From Methylophaga thalassica (GTDB lineage: Bacteria; Pseudomonadota; Gammaproteobacteria; Nitrosococcales; Methylophagaceae): a stretch of 64,000 nt of DNA. A program made the position numbers and the translations under genes. The stretch spans positions 496,001 through 560,000 of the forward strand of contig NZ_BSND01000003.1 of assembly GCF_030159795.1 (NCBI RefSeq), read 5' to 3'. Shown here one piece after another: positions 7,890 through 18,178 of this stretch. The notes beneath the pieces are model-generated. The model saw only the letters and a list, made by a program, of their open reading frames with translations, was not told the origin of the DNA and searched no databases. The number at the start of each line of letters is the position of its first letter. Position 1 is the first letter of the stretch.

Positions 7890-9902
7890 ATGAGTAAACA
7901 TTTTCAGCTAGTCAGCGAATTTTCTCCCGCCGGAGATCAGCCAACCGCAATCAAGACTTTGATTGAGGGCTTGGAAAACGGTGAAATGTGGCAAACCCTG
8001 CTTGGGGTAACGGGTTCAGGTAAAACGTTCACCATTGCGAATGTTGCGCAAGCACTGGGCAGGCCGATGATGATTTTGGCGCCTAATAAGACCTTGGCCG
8101 CGCAACTTTATAGTGAGATGAAAGATTTCTTTCCCAATAATGCGGTGGAATATTTTGTCTCCTACTACGACTATTATCAGCCTGAAGCGTATGTGCCTTC
8201 CTCTGATACTTTTATAGATAAAGATGCATCAGTAAACGAGCAGATTGAACAAATGCGTTTGTCGGCAACTAAAGCCATGCTGGAAAGACGTGATGCGATT
8301 ATTGTATCGAGTGTGTCCTGTATCTATGGCTTGGGTGAGAAAGATGCTTACCTGGAAATGGTGTTACATCTGGTTCAAGGCGACGTTATCAGTCAGCGGG
8401 ATATATTAAGAAGACTGACGGAACTGCAGTACAGCCGAAATGATGTTGAGCTTCATCGTGGTACTTATCGCGTAAGAGGGGAGGTGATTGATATCTTCCC
8501 GGCAGAATCTGAACGTGATGCCGTCAGAGTGGAATTATTCGATGACGAAGTGGAGCAAATCAGCTACTTCGATCCGCTGACTGGTGAAATCCTACAGCGG
8601 ATGAACCGAATTACTATTTATCCCAAAACTCACTATGTCACGCCGCGCGATAACTTATTAAAAGCCGTCGATGCCATCAAAGAAGAGTTAAAAGAACGAC
8701 TCGAACATCTCAATGCTGACAATAAGCTGGTCGAAGCACAACGTTTAGAACAACGCACTCGCTTTGATATCGAGATGTTGCTGGAGCTGGGGTATTGCAA
8801 CGGCATCGAAAACTATTCCAGACATTTGTCAGGACGCGGTCCTGGTGAGGCGCCGCCGACTTTATTTGATTACCTGCCTGATGATGCGATTCTGGTCATT
8901 GATGAAAGTCACGTGATGGTGCCTCAGATTGGTGCTATGTATAAAGGTGACCGTTCCAGAAAAGAGACATTGGTCAATTATGGTTTCCGTTTGCCCTCAG
9001 CACTTGATAACCGACCACTGATGTTTGAAGAGTGGGAAAAATTAGCACCACAAACCATCTTTGTATCAGCCACACCCGGCAAATATGAAAATGAACATTC
9101 CAGCACGATTGTCGAACAAGTAGTCAGGCCGACAGGGCTTGTGGATCCACAAGTGGAAATTCGCCCGGTGGGGACACAAGTCGATGATGTCTTATCAGAA
9201 ATTAATAAGCGTGCAGCGGTGGGTGAGCGGGTATTAATTACTACACTAACGAAACGGATGGCTGAAGATCTGACAGAGTATCTGCGTGAGCACAATGTCA
9301 AAGTGCGTTATCTGCATTCTGATATAGATACCGTTGAACGGGTTGAGATTATTCGTGATTTACGACTGGGTGAGTTTGATGTGCTTATTGGCATTAACTT
9401 GTTACGAGAAGGTCTGGACATACCTGAAGTCTCATTAGTCGCGATACTGGATGCAGATAAAGAAGGTTTCCTACGTAGTGACCGCTCTCTTATTCAGACA
9501 ATTGGTCGTGCTGCCAGAAACTTAAATGGTAGAGCGATTTTGTATGCCGATGAAATAACTGGTTCGATGCGGCGGGCTATTGATGAAACGGACCGTCGAC
9601 GCGAAAAACAAATTGCCTTTAACGAAGAACATGGCATCACACCGCAAGGCATCAAAAAAGCGATCAGAATGGGCATGGACGATGCGATGTCCAAACCGGC
9701 TAATGATAGACATGCTACAGAAGTCGCTGAAGAGCAGGCCAAGTATGCCTCACTGACGCCTCAGCAATTGGCTAAACGTATTCAGCAGATTGAAAACGCC
9801 ATGTACAAACATGCGCAAAACCTTGAATTTGAAGAAGCTGCCAAGCTCCGTGATGACTTGGAACATTTGCGGAAGGTGGCACTGGGCCCGGCTGTGATTT
9901 AA
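7890..9902 (+). CDS. uvrB: UvrABC system protein B (excinuclease subunit)
   Basis: 670 aa, normal length. UvrB is the damage-verifying, helicase-like subunit of nucleotide excision repair. Walker [11 protein letters not shown] (about 39-48), the beta-hairpin region [12 protein letters not shown] (about 92-103), Walker B DESH (about 338), helicase motif [11 protein letters not shown] (about 540) and a C-terminal UVR coiled-coil motif ([13 protein letters not shown], near 648) that binds UvrC are all present. No CTG-N10-CAG LexA-type box is visible in the short upstream gap. Confidence 0.97.
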   Translation: MSKHFQLVSEFSPAGDQPTAIKTLIEGLENGEMWQTLLGVTGSGKTFTIANVAQALGRPMMILAPNKTLAAQLYSEMKDFFPNNAVEYFVSYYDYYQPEAYVPSSDTFIDKDASVNEQIEQMRLSATKAMLERRDAIIVSSVSCIYGLGEKDAYLEMVLHLVQGDVISQRDILRRLTELQYSRNDVELHRGTYRVRGEVIDIFPAESERDAVRVELFDDEVEQISYFDPLTGEILQRMNRITIYPKTHYVTPRDNLLKAVDAIKEELKERLEHLNADNKLVEAQRLEQRTRFDIEMLLELGYCNGIENYSRHLSGRGPGEAPPTLFDYLPDDAILVIDESHVMVPQIGAMYKGDRSRKETLVNYGFRLPSALDNRPLMFEEWEKLAPQTIFVSATPGKYENEHSSTIVEQVVRPTGLVDPQVEIRPVGTQVDDVLSEINKRAAVGERVLITTLTKRMAEDLTEYLREHNVKVRYLHSDIDTVERVEIIRDLRLGEFDVLIGINLLREGLDIPEVSLVAILDADKEGFLRSDRSLIQTIGRAARNLNGRAILYADEITGSMRRAIDETDRRREKQIAFNEEHGITPQGIKKAIRMGMDDAMSKPANDRHATEVAEEQAKYASLTPQQLAKRIQQIENAMYKHAQNLEFEEAAKLRDDLEHLRKVALGPAVI

Positions 9903-9951
9903 AGGGCTTGCAATCTGTCGTTAGCTGCGTATAATTTCGCAGCTTCACGGC

Positions 9952-10028
9952 AGGCACGTAGCTCAGTTGGTTAGAGCACCACCTTGACATGGTGGGGGTC
10001 GGTGGTTCGAATCCACTCGTGCCTACCA
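9952..10028 (+). tRNA. tRNA-Val (GAC)
   Basis: 77 nt cloverleaf: acceptor AGGCACG/CGTGCCT, anticodon stem CCACC/GGTGG with loop TTGACAT giving GAC, T-loop GGTTCGAATCC and encoded CCA. Decodes GUC/GUU valine codons. Followed by its own terminator. Confidence 0.97.
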
Positions 10029-10036
10029 GCATATTC

Positions 10037-10058
10037 AAAAGCGCTTAGGCGCTTTTTT
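10037..10058 (+). terminator. Terminator after tRNA-Val
   Basis: AAAAGCGC-TTAG-GCGCTTTTTT, 9 bp beyond the tRNA 3' end and 43 bp before thrS. Confidence 0.85.
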
Positions 10059-10100
10059 GGTTTTTAAGGCCCTTTGTATCGGCCACAACCAGGATTTCAT

Positions 10101-12026
10101 ATGATTTCAGTAACACTTCCAGATGGCTCCCAACGCCAATTTGATCATCCCGTTTCTATCCATGATGTTGCCGCTGATATTGGTACTGGCCTAGCTCGTG
10201 CTGCATTAGCTGGTAAAGTCGATGGGAAATTGGTGGATACCTCATTTGTCATTGATCATGATGCCGAGATCGCCATTATCACTGAGCGTGATGAAGAAGG
10301 GCTGGATGTGATTCGTCACTCGACATCACACTTGATGGCTCAGGCGGTAAAACAGCTTTATCCTGAAGCTCAAGTCACCATCGGACCTGTCATTGAAGAT
10401 GGCTTCTATTATGATTTTTCATATAAAGAAGCATTTACACCGGATGATTTAGACAAAATCCAAAAACGTATGGAAGAGATTGTGAAGCAAGATCTTCCCG
10501 TGGTTCGTGAAGAAATTTCTCGTGATGCCGGTATCGAACTATTCCGCGACATGGGTGAAGTCTATAAAGCTGAAATCCTCGAAGACATTCCTCAAGGTGA
10601 GACTTTATCGGTTTATCGCCAAGGTGATTTTGTCGATTTATGCCGTGGTCCGCACGTGCCGAGCACGGGTAAGCTAAAAGCGTTTAAATTGATGAAACTG
10701 GCGGGTGCCTACTGGCGTGGTAACTCTGATAATGAAATGTTACAGCGTGTATATGGTACAGCCTGGCAAGATAAAAAAGCGCTGAAAGCGTATTTACATC
10801 GTCTTGAAGAAGCTGAAAAACGCGACCATCGTAAAATCGCCAAGAACCTCGACTTATTCCATTTGCAGGAAGAAGCGACTGGCATGATCTTCTGGCACGA
10901 TAATGGCTGGCGTATCTATCGCGTCGTTGAAAACTATATTCGCGATGTATTACGCGATAACGGTTATCAGGAAGTGCGTACCCCTCAGGTTGTTGATCGC
11001 ACTTTATGGGAAAAGTCCGGTCACTGGGATAAGTTTGGTGACATGATTTTCACTACACATTCTGAAAATCGTGACTATGCCGTCAAACCAATGAACTGTC
11101 CTTGTCATATTCAGATTTTTAATCAAGGTCTGAAAAGTTACAGAGACTTACCTTTGCGCATGGCGGAGTTTGGTTCATGTCATCGTAACGAGCCATCTGG
11201 CACATTGCATGGTCTGATGCGTTTGCGCGGATTTACACAAGATGATGCGCATATCTTCTGTACTGAAGATCAAATTCAATCAGAAGTAGCTACTTTTATT
11301 GAGCTATTACATGAGGTCTATGCTGACTTCGGATTTAATGAAATTATCGTTAAATTATCGACTCGCCCTGAAAACAGAGTAGGCAGTGATGAGGTATGGG
11401 ACAAAGCTGAACATGCATTAGAACAGGCATTAAATGCTGCCGGTCTTGACTGGGATTTACAACCGGGCGAAGGCGCATTTTATGGTCCGAAGATTGAGTT
11501 CTCTTTAAAAGATTGTCTCGGTCGTGTGTGGCAATGCGGTACTATTCAGGTGGATTTCTCAATGCCTGGACGTCTGGATGCGGCGTATGTCGCGGATGAT
11601 GGCAGTAAACAAGTTCCGGTTATGCTGCATCGTGCCATCCTTGGGTCTTTAGAAAGATTCATCGGCATCTTAATAGAAGAGTATGCTGGTGCCTTCCCAA
11701 CATGGCTTGCACCCAAGCAAGTTGTGGTAATGGGAATCAGTGATAAACAATCTGAATACGTCAGAAATATCACCAACAATTTGCAGAAACAAGGATTTAG
11801 AGTCGATTCGGACTTGAGAAACGAGAAGATTGGCTTTAAAATACGCGAGCACACTTTACGTCGTGTACCATATCTGATTGTTGTGGGTGAACGTGAAGCA
11901 GAAAATAATGCCGTGGCAGTACGCACTCGAAAAGGCGAAGACCTAGGTGCAATGCAACTTGAGGACTTTGTTGGCTTGCTACAGAAAGATGTTGCGAGTC
12001 GCGGTCGAATAATTATAGAGGATTAG
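10101..12026 (+). CDS. thrS: Threonine--tRNA ligase
   Basis: 641 aa, matching E. coli ThrRS (642). Charges tRNA-Thr. N-terminal TGS domain (residues 1-63), editing SAD domain with [11 protein letters not shown] (about 73-83), class II catalytic core with zinc ligands in [10 protein letters not shown] (about 334), and C-terminal anticodon-binding domain. The ATG at 10101 follows AGGA by 6 bp and gives the expected [10 protein letters not shown] start; an upstream in-frame start at 10074 lacks support. Only 3 bp separate its stop from the infC start, so the two are translationally linked. Confidence 0.97.
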   Translation: MISVTLPDGSQRQFDHPVSIHDVAADIGTGLARAALAGKVDGKLVDTSFVIDHDAEIAIITERDEEGLDVIRHSTSHLMAQAVKQLYPEAQVTIGPVIEDGFYYDFSYKEAFTPDDLDKIQKRMEEIVKQDLPVVREEISRDAGIELFRDMGEVYKAEILEDIPQGETLSVYRQGDFVDLCRGPHVPSTGKLKAFKLMKLAGAYWRGNSDNEMLQRVYGTAWQDKKALKAYLHRLEEAEKRDHRKIAKNLDLFHLQEEATGMIFWHDNGWRIYRVVENYIRDVLRDNGYQEVRTPQVVDRTLWEKSGHWDKFGDMIFTTHSENRDYAVKPMNCPCHIQIFNQGLKSYRDLPLRMAEFGSCHRNEPSGTLHGLMRLRGFTQDDAHIFCTEDQIQSEVATFIELLHEVYADFGFNEIIVKLSTRPENRVGSDEVWDKAEHALEQALNAAGLDWDLQPGEGAFYGPKIEFSLKDCLGRVWQCGTIQVDFSMPGRLDAAYVADDGSKQVPVMLHRAILGSLERFIGILIEEYAGAFPTWLAPKQVVVMGISDKQSEYVRNITNNLQKQGFRVDSDLRNEKIGFKIREHTLRRVPYLIVVGEREAENNAVAVRTRKGEDLGAMQLEDFVGLLQKDVASRGRIIIED

Positions 12027-12029
12027 AAC

Positions 12030-12548
12030 ATCGCTACAGATCAAAAAAGGCTGAATGGAGAAATCACAGCCAAAGAAGTACGATTAACAGATTCTAATGG
12101 TGAGCAAGTGGGCATCGTTACGCTGAAAGAAGCGTTGGAACGAGCCGAACAAGCTGATCTGGATTTGGTGGAAATCGCACCACAAGCGACTCCACCAGTA
12201 TGCCGTATCATGGATTACGGCAAGTTTTTGTTTGAAGAAGGCAAGCAGAAAGCGCTAGCTAAGAAAAAACAGAAACAAATTCAGGTGAAGGAAGTTAAAT
12301 TCCGACCTGGAACAGAAGAAGGGGATTATCAGGTAAAACTACGCAACCTGATACGTTTCCTAGAAAGCGGAAATAAAGCTAAAGTCAGTCTCAGATTTCG
12401 TGGACGTGAAATGGCACATCAGGACTTAGGTCTGAAGTTACTTGAAAGAGTCGCTGAAGATTTAAAAGAACTGTCAAATGTCGAACAGCGCCCTAAGAAA
12501 GAAGGACGTCAAATGACAATGGTTTTAGCTCCGGTCAGTAAAAAATAA
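12030..12548 (+). CDS. infC: Translation initiation factor IF-3, ATC start
   Basis: 172 aa. IF-3 binds the 30S subunit and rejects non-canonical start codons. Reading back in frame from the conserved core gives [17 protein letters not shown], the usual IF-3 N-terminus, starting at an ATC codon (12030-12032) with GAGG 8 bp upstream. E. coli infC uses ATT, and IF-3 represses its own synthesis through that rare start; an ATC start fits the same autoregulation. Starting at the first GTG (12108) would delete 26 conserved residues. [12 protein letters not shown] and the C-terminal domain are intact. Confidence 0.93.
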   Translation: MATDQKRLNGEITAKEVRLTDSNGEQVGIVTLKEALERAEQADLDLVEIAPQATPPVCRIMDYGKFLFEEGKQKALAKKKQKQIQVKEVKFRPGTEEGDYQVKLRNLIRFLESGNKAKVSLRFRGREMAHQDLGLKLLERVAEDLKELSNVEQRPKKEGRQMTMVLAPVSKK

Positions 12549-12582
12549 CTACATAAACTTTCAATGCGGAGTTGTTAATTCA

Positions 12583-12780
12583 ATGCCTAAATTAAAAAAC
12601 CATAGTGGTGCTGCTAAACGTTTTAAACGTACTGGTAGCGGAAAATTCAAGCGCTCACAAGCTTTCACTAGTCATATCCTGACCAAGAAAAGCACTAAGC
12701 GTAAACGTCAATTACGTTCTACTCTGACAATCTGTAAAGCAGATCACATGTCAGTTCGTAAGATGTTGCCAAACCTGTAA
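12583..12780 (+). CDS. rpmI: 50S ribosomal protein L35
   Basis: 65 aa, the standard size. Basic protein with [16 protein letters not shown]-terminus and [11 protein letters not shown], part of the large subunit. It lies between infC and rplT, the universal order; in E. coli L20 represses this operon at the rpmI leader, which may hold here though I did not identify the pseudoknot. Confidence 0.97.
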   Translation: MPKLKNHSGAAKRFKRTGSGKFKRSQAFTSHILTKKSTKRKRQLRSTLTICKADHMSVRKMLPNL

Positions 12781-12796
12781 TTGAGGGAGTTTTCTA

Positions 12797-13156
12797 ATGC
12801 CTAGAGTAAAACGCGGCGTCACAGCACGTGCTCGCCATAAAAAAGTTCTTGATCAAGCTAAAGGGTATTACGGTCGCCGTAAGAATGTATACCGTGTAGC
12901 TGTCCAAGCTGTTACAAAAGCAGGTCAATATGCTTATCGTGACCGTCGTCAGAAAAAACGTAATTTCCGTACTTTATGGATTGCGCGTATCAATGCTGCT
13001 GCACGTGAGTGTGGAATGTCTTACAGCAGAATGATCGATGGTCTGAAAAAAGCCTCTATCGAAATCGATCGTAAAGTGCTGGCCGATATCGCTGTACATG
13101 ACGAAGCTGCATTTGCTGCACTTGCAGAAAAAGCGAAAGCTGCACTGGCAAACTAA
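12797..13156 (+). CDS. rplT: 50S ribosomal protein L20
   Basis: 119 aa with the extended basic N-terminus [16 protein letters not shown] and [14 protein letters not shown] characteristic of L20, which binds 23S rRNA early in assembly and represses the rpmI-rplT operon in enterics. 16 bp after rpmI with GAGGGAG as Shine-Dalgarno. A terminator follows before pheS. Confidence 0.97.
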   Translation: MPRVKRGVTARARHKKVLDQAKGYYGRRKNVYRVAVQAVTKAGQYAYRDRRQKKRNFRTLWIARINAAARECGMSYSRMIDGLKKASIEIDRKVLADIAVHDEAAFAALAEKAKAALAN

Positions 13157-13196
13157 ATCGTTGGTTTATTGATTAAACCTACGTGTTTGCATGTAA

Positions 13197-14300
<1,104 letters not shown>

Positions 14301-14316
14301 GCGACGAGATAAGACA

Positions 14317-16692
14317 ATGAAGTTTAGTGAAAAATGGTTACGAGAGTGGGTCAATCCTGCACTTGATACAGATGCTTTAGTAGAGAAACTCACTGGTGCT
14401 GGTCTCGAAGTTGATGCTGTAGAGGCTGTAGCAGGCGAATTTTCAGGCGTTGTTGTGGGACAAGTTACCTCTGTCACCACTCATCCTGATGCTGATAAGT
14501 TGCGTCTGACGAAAGTGAATGTCGGTGCTGATGAGTTATTGGATATTGTTTGTGGTGCAAGCAATGTTCGTGAAGGGCTAAAAATTCCAGTTGCAGTTAT
14601 TGGATCTGTATTGCCCGGTAATTTCAAAATTAAACAAGCTAAATTACGTGGTGTGCCATCGTTTGGCATGTTGTGTTCATCAAAAGAATTAGGTCTCACA
14701 GAATCAGCGGAAGGTTTGATGGAGCTTGCTGATGATGCACCGGTTGGTGAGGATTTCCGTGTTTATCTGGACTTAGATGATAAGGCCATAGATATTGATC
14801 TCACACCCAACCGCAGCGATTGCCTGAGCGTCGCTGGTGTGGCGCGCGAAGTAGGCGTACTGACTTCAGAAGATATTAATGCGGTAGCGTGTGATGATGT
14901 TAATGCGACTACTTCTAAGACATTTGAAGTCAAGGTTGAAGCAAGCGCTGCCTGCCCCCGATATTTGGGTCGTGTCATCGAAAATATTAATCCTGCAGCA
15001 GAAACACCTGTATGGATGCAAGAGAAACTGCGCCGAAGTGGCTTGAGAAGTTTAGGGCCTGTTGTTGATGTCATAAACTACGTGATGCTTGAATTAGGCC
15101 AGCCTATGCATGCCTTTGATCTGGGTAAGATCGATCAAGCCATTCATGTCCGTTTATCAGAACAAGGTGAAAAACTGACTTTGTTGGATGGACAAGAAAT
15201 AGAAACACAGGCGGGGACTTTATTAATTTCTGACTCACAGAAACCGCTCGCTCTAGCAGGTGTAATGGGTGGAAAAGAATCTGCTGTCAGTTCACAAACA
15301 ACGTCTTTATTTTTGGAAGCTGCTTTTTTTGCACCTGAAGCGATTGCCGGTAAAGCGCGTAGCTATGGTTTGCATACTGATTCATCACATCGCTTTGAGC
15401 GCGGTGTTGACCCTGAATTAGCTAAGTCAGCAATAAACCGGGCTACGGCTTTATTACTTGAGATTGTCGGTGGTGAGGTAGGTCCTGTTATTGAACAATG
15501 CAGTGAAAAAGAGTTACCGGAGATAGCAAGCATTCATCTGCGAGCGGACAGAATTAAACGTGTGCTTGGACTTGAATTAGATAAAAAAACAGTATCTGAA
15601 CAGCTAACACGCTTAGGTCTCGTTGTAGAAAATGTTGATGATGGCTGGCAAGTCTCGGTGCCTTCATTCCGCTTTGATCTTGCTATTGAGGTTGATTTAA
15701 TAGAAGAGTTAGGGCGTTTGTATGGTTATGATAAATTGCCAAATACACGACCTCAGGGAACGGTATTAACAACCAACATTACTGAAACGCTGACGCCAGT
15801 TGAGCGTTTACAAAATGTATTAGTGGATCGTGGTTATTATGAGGCCGTTACCTACAGCTTTGTAGAACCCAAAATTCAACAACTACTCGCTGAAGACACA
15901 TCAGCACCTATTAAATTAGCCAATCCGATTTCCGCTGATTTGTCGGTGATGAGAACATCACTTTGGCCAGGCTTAGTGCAAGCCATGGTTTATAATGCCA
16001 ACCGTCAGCATGAACGGATTCGTTTGTTTGAAGTAGGGCGTGTATTTAAAGGAACGCTAGACAATATTGATCAGCATCGTCAAATTGGTGGTTTGATCTA
16101 TGGTAGCCAATATGCGGAACAATGGTCTCAAAAGCCGCGGAATGTCGATTTCTTTGATATCAAAGCGGATGTTGAGGCTTTACTCAAATTGGGTGGCGGC
16201 CAAATAACATATGAAGCAGAATCCCATCAGGCATTACATCCTGGACAGTCTGCTCGTGTGTACAAAAATGGCAAAGCCATTGGCTGGCTGGGGGCTTTAC
16301 ATCCAAAATTGAATAAACCACTCGATATTGATGGTAAGGTCTATGTGTTTGAATTAAGCTTGTCTGACGTCGTTGAAACAGATGTACCAGAATTCGAAAC
16401 ACTATCAAAATTCCCTGCTTTGCGTCGTGATTTGGCATTACTGGTTGATGATGCAATTACGGCGGGTCAAATCGAAGATTGCCTGAGGGAGATCGATTCT
16501 GATATTCTTAAGTCATTTCAATTATTTGACGTATATAGTGGAGATGGAGTCGAGCTTGGTAAAAAGAGCTTGGCAGTAGCCTTTATACTCCAGCATAAAG
16601 AACGAACTTTAACAGACGATGAAGTCGACTCATTGCTCAATAGTGTGACAGAAGCCCTGGCGCAAACACTGAATGCAACGATAAGATCTTAA
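14317..16692 (+). CDS. pheT: Phenylalanine--tRNA ligase beta subunit
   Basis: 791 aa, full length. N-terminal tRNA-binding OB domain (about 40-150), B3/B4 editing domain (about 210-385), B5 DNA-binding-like domain (about 400-470), catalytic-like core, and C-terminal FDX-ACB anticodon domain (about 697-790). Begins 16 bp after pheS. Together they charge tRNA-Phe. Confidence 0.96.
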   Translation: MKFSEKWLREWVNPALDTDALVEKLTGAGLEVDAVEAVAGEFSGVVVGQVTSVTTHPDADKLRLTKVNVGADELLDIVCGASNVREGLKIPVAVIGSVLPGNFKIKQAKLRGVPSFGMLCSSKELGLTESAEGLMELADDAPVGEDFRVYLDLDDKAIDIDLTPNRSDCLSVAGVAREVGVLTSEDINAVACDDVNATTSKTFEVKVEASAACPRYLGRVIENINPAAETPVWMQEKLRRSGLRSLGPVVDVINYVMLELGQPMHAFDLGKIDQAIHVRLSEQGEKLTLLDGQEIETQAGTLLISDSQKPLALAGVMGGKESAVSSQTTSLFLEAAFFAPEAIAGKARSYGLHTDSSHRFERGVDPELAKSAINRATALLLEIVGGEVGPVIEQCSEKELPEIASIHLRADRIKRVLGLELDKKTVSEQLTRLGLVVENVDDGWQVSVPSFRFDLAIEVDLIEELGRLYGYDKLPNTRPQGTVLTTNITETLTPVERLQNVLVDRGYYEAVTYSFVEPKIQQLLAEDTSAPIKLANPISADLSVMRTSLWPGLVQAMVYNANRQHERIRLFEVGRVFKGTLDNIDQHRQIGGLIYGSQYAEQWSQKPRNVDFFDIKADVEALLKLGGGQITYEAESHQALHPGQSARVYKNGKAIGWLGALHPKLNKPLDIDGKVYVFELSLSDVVETDVPEFETLSKFPALRRDLALLVDDAITAGQIEDCLREIDSDILKSFQLFDVYSGDGVELGKKSLAVAFILQHKERTLTDDEVDSLLNSVTEALAQTLNATIRS

Positions 16693-16731
16693 AATCGTTT
16701 AATAAACAATAAGAATTAATTTGAGGTAGAC

Positions 16732-17028
16732 ATGGCACTGACTAAGGCCGATATGACAGAACAGTTGTACGATGAATTAGGTTTCAACAAACGTGAAGCA
16801 AAAGAATTAGTTGAAATGTTTTTTGAAGAAATTCGTTCGGCACTAGAAAAAGGTGAACAAGTAAAGTTATCTGGCTTCGGTAATTTCGAGTTAAGAGATA
16901 AAAGCGAAAGACCTGGCCGTAACCCAAAAACTGGTGAAGAAATCCCAATAACAGCCCGTCGTGTGGTCACGTTCAGACCCGGACAAAAACTGAAGGCAAG
17001 GGTGGACAATTATGCTGGAAGCAAGTAA
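16732..17028 (+). CDS. ihfA: Integration host factor subunit alpha
   Basis: 98 aa. DNA-bending heterodimer subunit with [18 protein letters not shown]-terminus and the minor-groove arm [14 protein letters not shown] (about 60-73, intercalating Pro). Follows pheT as in enterics. IHF is commonly needed for tyrosine-integrase recombination, relevant to the prophage downstream. Its end overlaps the merR gene by 17 bp. Confidence 0.96.
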   Translation: MALTKADMTEQLYDELGFNKREAKELVEMFFEEIRSALEKGEQVKLSGFGNFELRDKSERPGRNPKTGEEIPITARRVVTFRPGQKLKARVDNYAGSK

Positions 17029-17374
17029 CAACAACGAACTCCCTGTAATACCTGCAAAACGTTATTTCACCATTGGTGAAGTGAGTGAACTATGCGGTGT
17101 AAAACCGCACGTTCTAAGATACTGGGAACAAGAGTTTTCACAGCTAAAGCCAGTAAAACGACGCGGTAATCGTCGTTATTATCAACGGCATGATGTGGTG
17201 TTGATTCGTGAGATTCGTGGTTTGTTATACGAGCAAGGATTCACCATTGGTGGTGCTAGGCAGCAACTTGGAACGGACACAAAAACTATAGTTGCTGAAC
17301 ACCAAACGGACCAAAAACAGCTTGTAAAAGAATTACTGAAAGAGCTGGAAGATTTAAGAACTTTTTTAAATTAA
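17012..17374 (+). CDS. MerR family transcriptional regulator
   Basis: 120 aa. N-terminal winged helix-turn-helix [25 protein letters not shown] (core about residues 19-42) and the second wing [13 protein letters not shown]; the C-terminal part is a short coiled coil with no sensor domain. This small MerR protein is encoded immediately after ihfA in many Gammaproteobacteria. The overlap with ihfA (17 bp) points to coupled translation. Target genes unknown. Confidence 0.9.
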   Translation: MLEASNNNELPVIPAKRYFTIGEVSELCGVKPHVLRYWEQEFSQLKPVKRRGNRRYYQRHDVVLIREIRGLLYEQGFTIGGARQQLGTDTKTIVAEHQTDQKQLVKELLKELEDLRTFLN

Positions 17375-17392
17375 ATCTATTTAATCGCTATG

Positions 17393-17430
17393 AAAAAAGC
17401 CCATGCAAGATCGCTTGTATGGGCTTTTTT
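17393..17430 (+). terminator. Terminator after ihfA-merR
   Basis: AAAAAAGCCCATGCAAG pairs with CTTGTATGGGCTTTTTT around ATCG (one G-U pair). It closes the pheST-ihfA-merR unit. Confidence 0.92.
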
Positions 17431-17506
17431 CGTAGTTAAATGACTTTATTCAATCTGCTTAATTCTCAATATTGGAATCGATAATGTCGAATAGACTAGA
17501 GTTATC

Positions 17507-18178
17507 ATGTCGCTAAAACGCTGTTACTGGATTATTTCTATAACGATTATATTTTGTTTCTCAGTTAATTCTCAGGCGACGGAAAGATATCCCTTTGTGG
17601 TTGTTGATCAACAAGGCTTACCATTAAGTGATACCGTTATTGAGCCTTTAAATGATGTATCAAAAAAACCTCATAAGTCGCTTCCACTTACCAGTATCGA
17701 TCAAGTCAATAAGCAGTTTACGCCACAACAAATTATTATCCAAAAGGGACAATCTGTTGAATTTCCAAATAGTGATAACATCAGACATCATGTGTATTCA
17801 TTCTCAAAAGCAAAAGTCTTTGAACTAAAACTTTATGCTAATAAGCCAGAAGCACCTATCACATTTAATGAGGCTGGCGTAGTTGTACTGGGATGTAATA
17901 TCCACGATAGTATGATTGGCTATATCTATGTCGCTGATTCTAATCAAACTGTTGTTACGGATGATAATGGTAGCGCCGAGATAATCGTAGACAAACCGAT
18001 TAAAGCTGTTCGTGTGTGGCATGCGCAACAAGCTGATGGTGCCGAGTCACAACAGATACTTAATCTGGATACTTTGTCACACAATACAAGGGGGCAGTTA
18101 ATGATTAAAGTGACGACTGTCGACCCGCTACCTAGAAATAGCTTTGAGGATGTTTTTGGTGTGGTTTCACCGGATTAA
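17507..18178 (+). CDS. Periplasmic cupredoxin-like protein
   Basis: 223 aa with a Sec signal peptide (about residues 1-25). The central domain resembles a plastocyanin-type cupredoxin: NIRHHVYSF supplies a His ligand and GCNIHDSMIGY supplies Cys-x2-His-x2-Met, a type 1 copper pattern (about residues 85-137). Homologues are often loosely called methylamine-utilisation proteins. First gene of a four-gene run; its end overlaps the start of the EAL gene. Electron transfer or copper-linked sensing is inference. Confidence 0.75.
   Translation: MSLKRCYWIISITIIFCFSVNSQATERYPFVVVDQQGLPLSDTVIEPLNDVSKKPHKSLPLTSIDQVNKQFTPQQIIIQKGQSVEFPNSDNIRHHVYSFSKAKVFELKLYANKPEAPITFNEAGVVVLGCNIHDSMIGYIYVADSNQTVVTDDNGSAEIIVDKPIKAVRVWHAQQADGAESQQILNLDTLSHNTRGQLMIKVTTVDPLPRNSFEDVFGVVSPD

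Noticed and set aside
9772..10038. 88-aa minus-strand frame across tRNA-Val
   Set aside because: It is antisense to the tRNA and the end of uvrB and has the GTSGFEPPT pattern known from spurious tRNA-antisense ORFs.
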